Source: Flavobacterium sp.
GTDB lineage: Bacteria; Bacteroidota; Bacteroidia; Flavobacteriales; Flavobacteriaceae
Direction of reading: 5' to 3'
Assembly: GCF_025352015.1 (NCBI RefSeq)
Contig: NZ_JANXUG010000088.1
Span: 37,295 to 101,294 of the forward strand
Length of the DNA: 64,000 bases
This document shows positions 49,361-60,371 of this stretch, in pieces. The notes under the pieces were generated by a model. The model worked only from the letters and a program-made list of their open reading frames with translations, had not been told where the DNA came from and did not search any database. Made by a program: the position numbers and the translations under genes. The first letter of the stretch is position 1. The number at the start of each line of letters is the position of its first letter.

Positions 49361-51037
49361 ATGAGTGAAACAGCAGTAAAAACAGGACATCCAAAAGGAC
49401 TTTGGGTACTATTCGGAACCGAAATGTGGGAGCGATTCAACTTCTACGGAATGCGCGCTATTTTAACATTATTTCTTGTGAATTCATTACTGATGAAAGA
49501 AGAAGATGCTTCCTTAATTTATGGAGGTTTCTTGGGTCTTTGTTACTTAACCCCAATGCTTGGCGGATTCATCTCTGACCGTTTCTTTGGAAACAGAAAC
49601 TGTATACTTTTAGGAGGCTTAATGATGGCTACGGGTCAGTTTTTACTGTTTTTTAGTGCCAGTATTTTTGGAACAAACATTAGTTTAGCCAATACATTAA
49701 TGTGGACAGCTCTGGGAATAATTATTTTTGGTAACGGTTTTTTCAAGCCAAATATTTCAAGTATGGTGGGAAGTTTGTATCCAAAACAAGAAAAAAGCAA
49801 ATTGGATACTGCGTTTACTATTTTTTATATGGGAATCAATCTTGGCGCTTTTTTAGGTCAGTTAATTTGTCCAATTGTAGGCGACGTAAAAGACACTGCA
49901 GGGATTAGAGATATTCATGCTTTTAAATGGGGATTTTTAGCAGCTTCAATAGCAATGTTGATTGGAACAGCAGTGTTTTACTTCTTAAAAAATAAATATG
50001 TTATAACTCCAGAAGGAAGACCATTAGGAGGATTACCAAAACACAACGTAAATGATGATTATGAAGAAGGCGAGTCGCAAAAAGCAGTATTTTCTAAAAA
50101 CGCCTTAATAGGCGCTGTAATTTCATTTTTTGTTTTAGGAGCTTTATTCCATTTTGTTGTAAATCAAAACTGGATTTACACTGTAATCTACTCTAGCGGT
50201 ATCACTTTAGCGGGATTAATTATTTCGGACTCTTCGTTAACAAAAATAGAAAAAGACAGAATTTTAGTAATTTATATTGTTGCTTTCTTTGTTATTTTCT
50301 TTTGGGCAGCCTTTGAACAAGCAGGTTCGTCTTTAACTTTCATTGCAGATAACCAATGTGATAGAAACTTCTTTGGCTATAACATGCCCCCATCTATGGT
50401 GCAAATCTTCAACGGATTATTTGTTGTGGCTTTTGCGGTTCCCTTCAGCATGTTGTGGGATTATTTAAGAAGTAAAGACAGAGAGCCAATTTCACCCGTA
50501 AAGCAGGCGGTTGGTTTAGGATTAATTGCCTTGAGTTATTTTATCATTGCCCATAATGTAAAAGATTTAGGAAACAACGGGCTTTTAGCTATTAAATGGT
50601 TAATTCTTTTATATTTAATACAAACTTGTGCCGAGTTGTGTTTATCACCAATTGGTTTATCATTAGTTGGTAAATTATCGCCAAAACGTTTTTCATCATT
50701 ACTTTATGGGGTATTCTTTTTGTCCAATGCTTCTGGTTATGCATTAGCGGGAACTTTAGGTTCAATACTACCCGCAACAGGAGATAAATTCAATAAAGCA
50801 AAAGAACTAGGTATTGATTTACAGGCTGTTTTAGATAAAAAAATAGTGCCAACAGCGGAGCAAGTAAAATTATTGGCAGATAATCAAATTACAGATCATA
50901 ATCCTATTTTTGCTGGATTTGAAATTCATAATTTATTTGAATTTTTTATGGTATTTGTAGTATTAACAGGTTTAGCGGCTATTATTTTAATGGCACTCAC
51001 TCCAAAATTGAAAAAGATGATGCACGGCGTTCGCTAA
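49361..51037 (+). CDS. POT family peptide MFS transporter
   Basis: 'GTEMWERFNFYGMRAIL', 'GNGFFKPNISSMVG'. Confidence 0.95.
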   Translation: MSETAVKTGHPKGLWVLFGTEMWERFNFYGMRAILTLFLVNSLLMKEEDASLIYGGFLGLCYLTPMLGGFISDRFFGNRNCILLGGLMMATGQFLLFFSASIFGTNISLANTLMWTALGIIIFGNGFFKPNISSMVGSLYPKQEKSKLDTAFTIFYMGINLGAFLGQLICPIVGDVKDTAGIRDIHAFKWGFLAASIAMLIGTAVFYFLKNKYVITPEGRPLGGLPKHNVNDDYEEGESQKAVFSKNALIGAVISFFVLGALFHFVVNQNWIYTVIYSSGITLAGLIISDSSLTKIEKDRILVIYIVAFFVIFFWAAFEQAGSSLTFIADNQCDRNFFGYNMPPSMVQIFNGLFVVAFAVPFSMLWDYLRSKDREPISPVKQAVGLGLIALSYFIIAHNVKDLGNNGLLAIKWLILLYLIQTCAELCLSPIGLSLVGKLSPKRFSSLLYGVFFLSNASGYALAGTLGSILPATGDKFNKAKELGIDLQAVLDKKIVPTAEQVKLLADNQITDHNPIFAGFEIHNLFEFFMVFVVLTGLAAIILMALTPKLKKMMHGVR

Positions 51038-51063
51038 CATTATTTAAAATAATTTTATACCTT

Positions 51064-51095
51064 TCAAACCTCCAAGAATCCTTGGAGGTTTTTTA
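51064..51095 (+). terminator. Terminator between the two POT genes
   Basis: AAACCTCCAAG-aatc-CTTGGAGGTTTTTT. Confidence 0.9.
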
Positions 51096-51107
51096 ATTTA
51101 CAATTTT

Positions 51108-52592
51108 ATGGAACAAAATCTGACTTTAGACCAAATTCAAAACTTTAAAGGCAAATACCCAAAGCAACTATGGTATTTGTTTACTGTAGAAATGTGGGAA
51201 CGCTTTTGTTTCTATGGAATGCGCGGTGTGCTTACTTTTTTTATGGTAGATCAACTGCTGTTAAAAGATGATGCGGCAAACCTTCAATACGGTGCGATTC
51301 AAGCATTTGTATATGCGTTCACTTTTATAGGAGGAATATTTGCAGATAAAATTTTAGGTTTTAGAAAGTCGCTGTTTTTTGGAGGTATTGTAATGATAAT
51401 AGGAAACCTTTTAATTGCTTTTTCTCCTCAACATATGTTTTATTATGGTATTGCTTTTTCTATTATTGGGACTGGTTTTTTCAAACCAAATATATCTTCA
51501 ATGGTTGGCGAGTTGTATCACGAAAAAGATCACAGACGAGATGCAGGTTACGGGATGTTTTATGCTGGTATAAATATAGGAGGACTTTTTGGAGGTGCTT
51601 TGTGCATTTTTCTTGGAAAATATTATTCTTGGTCATTATGTTTCCTAGCCGCAGCTTTTGTTATGATAGCTGGATTATTGACATTTTTATTTACCAAAAA
51701 ATATTTAGGTCCGATAGGTGATTCTCCATTGTTGAAATTACCAGAATCTAAAAGAAAATTCAGAGAAATAGCCGTTTATATAGGTTCATTGTTAAGTATT
51801 CCGCTCATTTTCATAATGGTCAAAAATACTGATTACACTGATTATTTTATGTATATCATAGGTATAATTGCAGTGAGCTATTTTATTTTTGAAACGGTCA
51901 AATTGGGAGAAAAAAGTTTGCAGAAAAAACTAATTGCAGCATTTGCTTTTATCTTTTTCTATTTTTTATTTAACGCCATTTATGAGCAAAGTGGGGGTTC
52001 ATTGTCGTTGTTTGCAAAAGATAATTTGAACTATAATCTGTTAGGTTTTTCTATTGATCCCAATGTGGTTAACAATAGTTCGAATACTTTATTTGTAATT
52101 GTTTTAAGTCCAATTATTGGATTGCTTTGGTTGTGGCTTGCTAAAAAGAAAATAGAACCAAATACTTTAATCAAGTTTGGAATTGGATTTTTATTCTTGT
52201 CAGCTTCTTTCTTTATTTTTTATTACACTAAATTCTTTGCCAATGTAAAAGGTATAACATCTTTGAATGTTTTTACATTTGCTTATTTCGTAACAACTAT
52301 AGGAGAACTTTGTTTAGGCCCGATAGGGATGTCAATTATCACCAAATTATCTCCTAAAAGATTATTTGGAATGATGATGGGATTGTGGTTTTTAGCGAGC
52401 GCATTTGGTCAATTAGCTGCAGGAAAGTTAGGTGCTGAAATTTCAAGATCAAATCAAGGTGTTACTTTGCTTTCAAAATTGCAATCTTATACAGATGGCT
52501 ATTATAAATTAGCTTTATATGCCCTTATTGCAGGATTAATTTTAATCCTAATTTCTCCTTTTGTGAAAAAATTGATGCAAGAAGTAAAATAA
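51108..52592 (+). CDS. POT family peptide MFS transporter (second paralogue)
   Basis: 'VEMWERFCFYGMRGVLTFFMVDQLL', 'GTGFFKPNISSMVGELY'. Confidence 0.95.
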   Translation: MEQNLTLDQIQNFKGKYPKQLWYLFTVEMWERFCFYGMRGVLTFFMVDQLLLKDDAANLQYGAIQAFVYAFTFIGGIFADKILGFRKSLFFGGIVMIIGNLLIAFSPQHMFYYGIAFSIIGTGFFKPNISSMVGELYHEKDHRRDAGYGMFYAGINIGGLFGGALCIFLGKYYSWSLCFLAAAFVMIAGLLTFLFTKKYLGPIGDSPLLKLPESKRKFREIAVYIGSLLSIPLIFIMVKNTDYTDYFMYIIGIIAVSYFIFETVKLGEKSLQKKLIAAFAFIFFYFLFNAIYEQSGGSLSLFAKDNLNYNLLGFSIDPNVVNNSSNTLFVIVLSPIIGLLWLWLAKKKIEPNTLIKFGIGFLFLSASFFIFYYTKFFANVKGITSLNVFTFAYFVTTIGELCLGPIGMSIITKLSPKRLFGMMMGLWFLASAFGQLAAGKLGAEISRSNQGVTLLSKLQSYTDGYYKLALYALIAGLILILISPFVKKLMQEVK

Positions 52593-52655
52593 AATACTTA
52601 AATTTCGGCATTGTTTTTGAAACGAAAATAATATTATAATTTAAAAAATGAAAAA

Positions 52656-53123
52656 ATGAAAAAATTAGCTATTACTTTATTTGTAATTTTAAGTTCCTTA
52701 ACGATACAAGCACAAGAATTAACTTGGCAAACAGACATGAACAAAGCAATGGAAATTTCAAAAAAATCAAAAAAACCATTGTTTTTATTTTTTACAGGTA
52801 GTGATTGGTGTGGCTGGTGTATGCGTTTGCAAAATGAGGTGTTCAAAACTCCTGAATTTAAAAAATGGGCAACAGAAAATGTGATTCTTGTTGAGTTAGA
52901 TTTTCCAAGACGAACTCCACAATTACCAGAAATTCAAAAACAAAATTCTGAATTACAACAAACATTTGCTGTACAGGGTTATCCAACAGTATGGTTTGTA
53001 AATGCCAGTAAAAAAGATGGAAAAATAAACCTTGAAAAATTAGGAAGCACTGGTTATCTCGCTGGTGGGCCAAACGCTTGGTTAGACGCCGCTAATAAAA
53101 TTTTGATTAACAAAAAATCATAA
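52656..53123 (+). CDS. thioredoxin-family protein
   Basis: Signal peptide; 'FTGSDWCGWCMRLQNEVF', 'VQGYPTVWFVN'. Confidence 0.92.
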   Translation: MKKLAITLFVILSSLTIQAQELTWQTDMNKAMEISKKSKKPLFLFFTGSDWCGWCMRLQNEVFKTPEFKKWATENVILVELDFPRRTPQLPEIQKQNSELQQTFAVQGYPTVWFVNASKKDGKINLEKLGSTGYLAGGPNAWLDAANKILINKKS

Positions 53124-53133
53124 ATTTCATAAA

Positions 53134-55164
53134 TTACATCTTATAAAATCCCTTTTCGTTAGTATTATGAAAAGGGATTTTTTCTTGTTTACATGTTGCT
53201 TCCCAAAGCTTAACATAACTTTTAAAATTGGAACCATCCACAATGATTTGCTCTGGTTTCCATGTAGACAATAGTCTTGTTAAATTTAGTTTTGGTGAAT
53301 TGGTTATAATCAAAATATCTGGTTTTATATTCTTTAAATAAACGTTGGAACTATCTATGATAAGTATCTTTTTGTTATTAAAAAAAAGAAAGTTTTTAAG
53401 TTTATTTTTTGCTCTTATTTTGCAAAAATTTCCCACCAAATAAGATTGAATAATTTGATTATTGTGCATCGATTGCAAAATGCTATCGTTACTGTAAACA
53501 GTGACAAGATTATGGCTTCTTTCGGTTATCAAAGTGCATTTCTTCATATTAAAAACGATTAATTCATCAGCATTTTCAGTTTTGTATTTGGCAAAAATAT
53601 AAATGCCTTGAAGCAATAATACACTTGTTAAAGCAAATGCTAATCGTTTGAAATTTGGTTTCTCTAACCAAAGAATAATCAATAGTATCATCGTATAAGA
53701 AACTAAAAGCATCTCAAAAGAAAATGAAATATTTTTTACAATAAAGCTTTCAAAAGAAGCAACCCAATGAATAATATAATTTAACATCGTTATCACCAGT
53801 TCGAGCGGTTTTGCAATAAAAATTGGTACATTTCCAAAGCATGCAATGATAATAGCGATTATTCCAATAATCATGATAATTCCTAGTAACGGTAAAACTA
53901 TAATATTGGTAATAAAAAACAAGCCAGGAAATTGATGAAAATAATAAATGCTTAAAGGCATTGCCCCAATTTGTGCCGCAAAAGAAACAGTAATAATATC
54001 CCAAAAATACTTGACAATTTTATTTTTGGGTAACCAAATGCTAGATAAAATGGGCTGTAACCAAAGAATAAAAAACAAAGCCAAATAACTTAATTGAAAT
54101 CCGATATCAAAAAGGAAAGACGGTTTGAATAATAATATTATGAGCATGGAAACCAACAAAGTGTGATAGGTATTTACAGTTCTTCGCAAATGATTTCCAA
54201 TGGCAACTATTGAAAACATTGCAGCCGAACGAACAACTGATGGCGCTAATCCGGCGAGAATTCCAAATACCCAAAGTGAAAGCAAAATGAGTATAAGTTT
54301 CAAAAACGAGCCTTTTTTTGAATTGGGAATTGGCTTTAAAATAAAAGTAACAAATAGTAAAATAAACCCAACGTGCAATCCAGAAACCGAAAGAACATGT
54401 ACTGCTCCAGCATATTGATAATCTTTCATGACTTCGGGCGAAATATCTTGTTGTTGCCCCACAAGTAAAGCAATCAAGACATTGAGCTCATCATTTTTTA
54501 TATTAGAATGAGCTAAATTAGCAATAATCTTGTTTCTAAAATTTGAAAATAAAGACCACAAAGTTGGTGTGTTTTTACCAATTTTTATTTGATTGTTTTG
54601 AGTATAAAGTTGCGCATAAATTTCTTGATTTTCTAAATAACGACCATAATCAAATTGATTTGGATTAATAGGATTTAGGTTTTTATATACCTTGGATTTT
54701 ACTATTAAATTTACCCCGATTGCCAAATTTTTTTCTGACCTTGTTTTTTTTATATTTAGGATAACTTTTCCATGGCTTTTTTTTCCGTCTAAACTCGTAA
54801 TCAAAGATATATAGCGATTATTTTTAAGGGTGCTCTTTAGTTTTTCATTGACAATTAAACCAATTAAATATGGTTTTTCGGAATCATGAATCTGATTTGT
54901 ATAATGATTTACATTGTACGTTTCTTTATTAACGATTGAGGAAGAAATGCCAATAAGGAAAGAAATAAGCAAGGTGAAAACTCCAAAATATATTTTTAGA
55001 GACGGGATTTTTTTGTCAAAAAAATGCAGTAAAATTAAAAGAAACCCACAAACAGTTAAACTACCAAATACAATAACAGGGATTGGTTGATACCAATTAA
55101 AAAAAAGTAAGCCCAGAATAAAACTGATTGAAATTCTTGCTGCAGGAAACTTTAAAATTTTCAT
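53134..55164 (-). CDS. comEC: ComEC/Rec2 family competence protein
   Basis: 'YAGAVHVLSVSGLHVGFI', multi-TM competence domain. Confidence 0.93.
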   Translation of the reverse strand: MKILKFPAARISISFILGLLFFNWYQPIPVIVFGSLTVCGFLLILLHFFDKKIPSLKIYFGVFTLLISFLIGISSSIVNKETYNVNHYTNQIHDSEKPYLIGLIVNEKLKSTLKNNRYISLITSLDGKKSHGKVILNIKKTRSEKNLAIGVNLIVKSKVYKNLNPINPNQFDYGRYLENQEIYAQLYTQNNQIKIGKNTPTLWSLFSNFRNKIIANLAHSNIKNDELNVLIALLVGQQQDISPEVMKDYQYAGAVHVLSVSGLHVGFILLFVTFILKPIPNSKKGSFLKLILILLSLWVFGILAGLAPSVVRSAAMFSIVAIGNHLRRTVNTYHTLLVSMLIILLFKPSFLFDIGFQLSYLALFFILWLQPILSSIWLPKNKIVKYFWDIITVSFAAQIGAMPLSIYYFHQFPGLFFITNIIVLPLLGIIMIIGIIAIIIACFGNVPIFIAKPLELVITMLNYIIHWVASFESFIVKNISFSFEMLLVSYTMILLIILWLEKPNFKRLAFALTSVLLLQGIYIFAKYKTENADELIVFNMKKCTLITERSHNLVTVYSNDSILQSMHNNQIIQSYLVGNFCKIRAKNKLKNFLFFNNKKILIIDSSNVYLKNIKPDILIITNSPKLNLTRLLSTWKPEQIIVDGSNFKSYVKLWEATCKQEKIPFHNTNEKGFYKM

Positions 55165-55203
55165 GTAACTAAATTACATAAAAAATTTAATTATGCAAGA
55201 AAA

Positions 55204-55854
55204 TTATTCCACAATCCTATTTATTTGTTTAAAAGTCTTTTCGTAATAAGGTTCTTTTAAAGATGAAATCATCACGCCACCGTTGGTTGAAGAATGTATA
55301 AATTTAATTTCATCACTTTTTACTTCTACAATCATTCCAACATGATTTATTCTTTTTTGACCACGGTTTATAAAGAAAATCAAATCCCCTTTTTTAGCTT
55401 TTTCGGTGGCAATTAATTTTCCTATTTCTGCCATTTCGTAAGAAGAACGTGGAAGTGAAATGTTAAATTTTTTAAATGTTGAATACATCAAACCAGAACA
55501 ATCAAAACCTTCTTTTGTAATACCCCCACCACGATAAGCAATCCCTAAATTATAGCTGGCAGTGTTAATTATTTGTTCAATTAAATAGTTCGAATCTTCA
55601 TTTTCAATCACAATATCACTTTCGTTATTATCATTTAACTTTGGTGCTTTTTTTACATTTGGAACTGATTTAACTTCTTGGTAAGTGTACTCATTTTGAT
55701 TTTTTTTTACTTTTAATATGGTGTTTTTCCCAAGAACTGGTAGAGAGTAAATACCTTTTTTTACAGTAACATTTTTTGAAGTTATGATGTTCGAAGTAGG
55801 TTTACAAGCTGTAAACAAAAATAAAATTGTCAAGATAAATAAATAATATTTCAA
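55204..55854 (-). CDS. NlpC/P60 family cysteine peptidase lipoprotein
   Basis: 'EGFDCSGLMYSTFKKFNISLPRSSYEM', 'RINHVGMIVE'. Confidence 0.92.
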   Translation of the reverse strand: MKYYLFILTILFLFTACKPTSNIITSKNVTVKKGIYSLPVLGKNTILKVKKNQNEYTYQEVKSVPNVKKAPKLNDNNESDIVIENEDSNYLIEQIINTASYNLGIAYRGGGITKEGFDCSGLMYSTFKKFNISLPRSSYEMAEIGKLIATEKAKKGDLIFFINRGQKRINHVGMIVEVKSDEIKFIHSSTNGGVMISSLKEPYYEKTFKQINRIVE

Positions 55855-55900
55855 GGTAAAAATTTTCTGAAAGATATTAGTTTAAAACCTAATTATATAA

Positions 55901-57013
55901 CTACTTCAAATCATTTATGATTAGTTTAGCTGTTTTTTTGCTAGCGCCAACTCCGCCAAGCCTAGTTTCTAATTCATTATATTTTATTAGTAAAGCTTTT
56001 CTGTTGTTTACATCCAATAATTTTATAAGTTCTATCTTTAAATTTCTAGAATTAAATTTTTCTTGTATAAGTTCAGCAACCACTTTTTCGTCCATTATTA
56101 AGTTGACTAATGAAATATATTTAAGTGTAATAATTCTTTTTGCAATTTGATACGAAGCCCAACTTCCTTTGTAACAAACGACTTCAGGAACTTTGAATAA
56201 TGCTGTTTCCAAAGTTGCTGTTCCTGATGTAACCAATGCTGCCGATGCTACACTCAATAAATCATAGGTTTTATTTGAGATAAACTTTACATTATTTGAT
56301 TTCAAAAAGGGTTCGTAAAAATGATATTCCTGACTTGGCGCTCCCGCAATTACAAATTGATGCTCCGGAAAATCAAGGACAATACTCAACATTACACTTA
56401 ACATTTTTGATATTTCTTGTTTTCTGCTTCCAGGAAGTAAAGCAATTATGGGTTTTTGATCAAGATTATTCGCTTTTCGGAAAGTAGCTTCATCTATCTT
56501 TTGTCGATTGTGAATAGCGTCAATCAACGGATGTCCGACAAATTCAACAGAAAAATGATGTTTTTCTTCAAAAAAATCTTTCTCAAACGGAAGAATCACA
56601 AACAGTTTATCAAAATCTCGTTTTACTGCTTTTATTCGGTTTTCTTTCCAAGCCCAAATTTGTGGCGCAATGTAATAATGCGTTTTAATTTTTCTTGCTT
56701 TCGCCCATTTGGCAATGCGCATGTTGAAACCAGGATAATCTATAAAAATAATCACATCTGGATTGAATTTTTCAATATCAGCTTTACAAAGTTTAATATT
56801 GTTAAGAATCGTTTTCAAATTAATTAGTACTTCGGAAAATCCCATAAAAGCTAACTCACGGTAATGTTTTACTAAAGTTCCGCCCACATTTTGCATCAAG
56901 TCGCCACCCCAAAATCGAATATTTGCTTCGCCATCTTCTTTGAAAAGCGCTTTCATTAAATTTGAACCATGCAAATCGCCCGAAGCTTCGCCAGCAATGA
57001 TGTAATATTTCAT
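55901..57013 (-). CDS. lpxB: lipid-A-disaccharide synthase
   Basis: 'YIIAGEASGDLHG', 'YYIAPQIWAWKENRIKAVKR', 'LLPGSRKQEI'. Confidence 0.97.
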   Translation of the reverse strand: MKYYIIAGEASGDLHGSNLMKALFKEDGEANIRFWGGDLMQNVGGTLVKHYRELAFMGFSEVLINLKTILNNIKLCKADIEKFNPDVIIFIDYPGFNMRIAKWAKARKIKTHYYIAPQIWAWKENRIKAVKRDFDKLFVILPFEKDFFEEKHHFSVEFVGHPLIDAIHNRQKIDEATFRKANNLDQKPIIALLPGSRKQEISKMLSVMLSIVLDFPEHQFVIAGAPSQEYHFYEPFLKSNNVKFISNKTYDLLSVASAALVTSGTATLETALFKVPEVVCYKGSWASYQIAKRIITLKYISLVNLIMDEKVVAELIQEKFNSRNLKIELIKLLDVNNRKALLIKYNELETRLGGVGASKKTAKLIINDLK

Positions 57014-57023
57014 AGTTGAGAAT

Positions 57024-57794
57024 TTAAAAATCCCATGAATTCAGTTGTTGAATAGCATGATGTGCCGTTAAATCAAACTGAATAGGAACGATGGAAATGT
57101 ACCCTTTAGAAAGTGCCCATTCATCAGTATCCTCACCTTTATCCTGATTGACAAATTCTCCTGTGAGCCAATAATAATCTTTTCCATAAGGTGTTTTTCG
57201 TTTATCAAATTTTTCCATCCATATAGCTTTCGCTTGACGGCAAATTTTTATTCCTTTGATTTCGTTAGATTTTAATTTTGGAAAATTCACATTCAAAACG
57301 ATGCTTTCAGGCAGTTTCTTGGACAAAACCTCAAACGCAATTTTTTTAATAAACGGTTTTATTTGTTCGAAATCTGCATTCCATTCATAATCTAATAAAG
57401 AAAAACCTATGGCGGGAATTCCTTCAATTCCGGCTTCGACAGCTGCACTCATGGTTCCCGAATAAATCACATTGATGGAAGAATTAGAACCATGATTAAC
57501 ACCAGACACACACAAATCGGGTTTCTTTTTCAGCAATTCGTTTACTGCCAATTTCACACAATCTACAGGAGTTCCAGAGCAACTGTATTCAGTAATAGCT
57601 GCATTTTCAGCAGAAACTTTATTCAAATATAATGTACTGTTGATGGTAATTGCGTGTCCCATGGCGCTTTGTGGACTATCCGGCGCCACAACAATGACAT
57701 TGCCAATTTCGGCCATGACGCTAATTAAAGCACGAATTCCTGGCGCATTAATACCATCATCATTGGTAACTAAAATAGTTGGTTGGTGTGCCAT
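57024..57794 (-). CDS. surE: 5'/3'-nucleotidase SurE
   Basis: 'ILVTNDDGINAPGIRAL', 'VSGVNHGSNSSINVIYSGTMSAAVEA'. Confidence 0.98.
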   Translation of the reverse strand: MAHQPTILVTNDDGINAPGIRALISVMAEIGNVIVVAPDSPQSAMGHAITINSTLYLNKVSAENAAITEYSCSGTPVDCVKLAVNELLKKKPDLCVSGVNHGSNSSINVIYSGTMSAAVEAGIEGIPAIGFSLLDYEWNADFEQIKPFIKKIAFEVLSKKLPESIVLNVNFPKLKSNEIKGIKICRQAKAIWMEKFDKRKTPYGKDYYWLTGEFVNQDKGEDTDEWALSKGYISIVPIQFDLTAHHAIQQLNSWDF

Positions 57795-57998
57795 CAGATT
57801 TTTTTGAATTTTAAAAAGCTTTTTATAGCCAAATATTGGTTTGTAAAATTAACAAATTTTAGGGTTTTATGCAGTTACATTTTTATAACTTTGGAACTTT
57901 GTGCTTCTCAAAGCAATGAAAATAACGATTTTTAACAAAAATTTATCTCGGCAGAAAACTCATGACCTAGTTTTTTGTTTACTTTAGACCATTAATTA

Positions 57999-60269
57999 AT
58001 GAATAAAATAATTGTATACATGAAAAGGAATTATAAAATACTTCTGTTAGTTGCCATAGTAGCAGTTGCATTATGGAGTTTTATCCCAAAAGAAAAACAG
58101 TCAGATCCCGATAAAGATAAGATGCTTCTTGAATTGTTAACCTTTGTAATCGAAAAAGGGCATTACAATCCGGCAAAAATTGATGACACTTTTTCAAAAG
58201 GCGTTTATAAAGATTATCTGAACGCTATTGATCCTTCTAAACGGTTCTTTTTGCAGTCTGATATTGATGAATTTGCCAAATATGAAACCAAAATCGATGA
58301 TGAAATTTTGAACAAAGATTTAACATTTTTTGACTTAACCTATTCGCGTCTTATGAAAAGAATGGACGAGACAAAAGCCTACTATAAATTGGCGTTAGAT
58401 AAGCCATTTGATTACAAAAAAAATGAATCTATTAACACCGATTACGAAAAATTGCCTTATGCAAAAGACGTTAATGAATTAAAAGAAAGATGGCGTTTAC
58501 AAGTCAAACTTTCTACTTTGTCTTCCTTGGTTGAAAAGCAAAAATTAGAGGATGATTTAATAAAAGATAAAAATAAAACTACCGAGGAAAAGCTAAAAGA
58601 TTACAAAGCAAATCTTGGAGATAATATAACTCCAGAATTAGAGAAAAAGTTTCTTTCTGATCTTGAAAAAAAGAAAAATCAGGCTCCAAAAAGCTATGAG
58701 CAACTTGAAAAAGACACTAGAGAAAACACACTTAACTCGCTGAATGATAATTTTAGTTTTATTAAAGATTTAGACCGAGAAGATTGGTTTTCAATCTTCA
58801 TAAATGCGATTGCTTCACGTTTTGATCCACACACATCTTACTTTGGTCCTAGCGAAAAAGAAAAGTTTGATGTTAGTATGAGTGGTAAATTGGAGGGAAT
58901 TGGTGCTCGTTTACAAAAGAAAAATGATTTTACAGAAATTACCGAGTTAATTTCTGGTGGTCCAGCATGGAGAGGAAAACAACTAGAATCGGGTGATGTT
59001 GTTTTAAAAGTAGCTCAAGCCGATGCAGAACCTGTTGATGTGGTAGGCATGCGTTTGGACGATGTAGTAAAAAAAATAAAAGGTCCAAAAGGTACAGAAG
59101 TTCGATTAACCGTAAAGAAAACTGATGGAACCATCAAAGTTATTACGATTATACGTGATGAAGTTGAAATTGAAGAAACCTATGTAAAATCTAGTGTTGT
59201 AGTGAAAGATGGTTTTAAATACGGAGTAATATATTTGCCTAAATTCTATATCAATTTTGAAGATCAAAACAGTAGAGATGCAGGAAAAGACGTAGCTCAA
59301 GAAGTTGAAAGATTGAAAGCGGAGGGTGTACAAGGGATTGTGATGGATGTGAGAGATAATGGTGGAGGTTCTTTAAAAACCGTGGTTGATATTGCAGGAT
59401 TGTTTATAGATCAAGGCCCAATTGTTCAAATTAAGTCGGCTGCAGGAAAAAAAGAAGTATTGTATGATAGAGATGCAAAAGTACAATGGGACGGACCGTT
59501 AGTAGTTATGATTAATGAATTTTCAGCATCTGCTTCAGAGATTTTGGCGGCAGCCATTCAAGACTACAAACGTGGTATTATCATTGGAAGTAAACAATCC
59601 TACGGAAAAGGAACAGTTCAAAATGTAATCGATTTGAACCAGTTTGTAAGAGGAAGTACTTATGGCGATTTAGGCGCGTTAAAAACAACAACTCAAAAAT
59701 TTTATAGAATTAATGGTGGTTCTACACAACTAGAAGGCGTAAAAAGTGATATCGCTATTCCTGATCGTTATTCGTATTTAAAAATGGGCGAAAAAGATAT
59801 TGATAACGCTATGCCTTGGGACAAAATTGATGCTGCGGATTACAAAGTTTGGGACAAGCAGAACAATTTTGATTTAACTATTTCAAAAAGCAGAGAACGA
59901 ATGAGTAATAATGCTCAAATGAATTTAATAGATGAAAATGCCAAATGGCTTGACGAACGAAATAAAGAGAACGTTTATAGTTTAAACATCGATAAATTTA
60001 AAGCAGAACAAAAAGCATTGGATGATAAAAACAAGAAATACAAATCTATTGTAGACTATAAAAATTCATTTCAATTCAACTCGTTACCTTATGAAGTAAG
60101 TCAAATGAAAAGCGATCCAATTCTAAAAGAAAAAAGAGATAGATGGCACGAAAATTTAGCAAAAGATATCTACATTGAAGAAGCAATTCATATTCTAAAC
60201 GATTTACAGTCAGAAAATAATAAAGGTTTAACGTCCAAAGTTAAAAAAGATAAAGTGGTAAAATCCTAA
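57999..60269 (+). CDS. carboxy-terminal processing (tail-specific) S41 protease
   Basis: PDZ domain, 'VMINEFSASASEILAAAIQDYKRGIIIGSKQSYGKGTVQ'. Confidence 0.95.
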   Translation: MNKIIVYMKRNYKILLLVAIVAVALWSFIPKEKQSDPDKDKMLLELLTFVIEKGHYNPAKIDDTFSKGVYKDYLNAIDPSKRFFLQSDIDEFAKYETKIDDEILNKDLTFFDLTYSRLMKRMDETKAYYKLALDKPFDYKKNESINTDYEKLPYAKDVNELKERWRLQVKLSTLSSLVEKQKLEDDLIKDKNKTTEEKLKDYKANLGDNITPELEKKFLSDLEKKKNQAPKSYEQLEKDTRENTLNSLNDNFSFIKDLDREDWFSIFINAIASRFDPHTSYFGPSEKEKFDVSMSGKLEGIGARLQKKNDFTEITELISGGPAWRGKQLESGDVVLKVAQADAEPVDVVGMRLDDVVKKIKGPKGTEVRLTVKKTDGTIKVITIIRDEVEIEETYVKSSVVVKDGFKYGVIYLPKFYINFEDQNSRDAGKDVAQEVERLKAEGVQGIVMDVRDNGGGSLKTVVDIAGLFIDQGPIVQIKSAAGKKEVLYDRDAKVQWDGPLVVMINEFSASASEILAAAIQDYKRGIIIGSKQSYGKGTVQNVIDLNQFVRGSTYGDLGALKTTTQKFYRINGGSTQLEGVKSDIAIPDRYSYLKMGEKDIDNAMPWDKIDAADYKVWDKQNNFDLTISKSRERMSNNAQMNLIDENAKWLDERNKENVYSLNIDKFKAEQKALDDKNKKYKSIVDYKNSFQFNSLPYEVSQMKSDPILKEKRDRWHENLAKDIYIEEAIHILNDLQSENNKGLTSKVKKDKVVKS

Positions 60270-60303
60270 TGATTTAAACAAATAATTATTGCCATAAACT
60301 GAA

Positions 60304-60341
60304 AATGCCTCAAATATTGAAAAATTATTGAGGCATATTTT
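60304..60341. terminator. Terminator between S41 protease and GHMP kinase
   Basis: ATGCCTCAA ... TTGAGGCAT then T-rich. Confidence 0.8.
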
Positions 60342-60371
60342 ATAGAAAAAGCATTAACAATCTATTGATTA

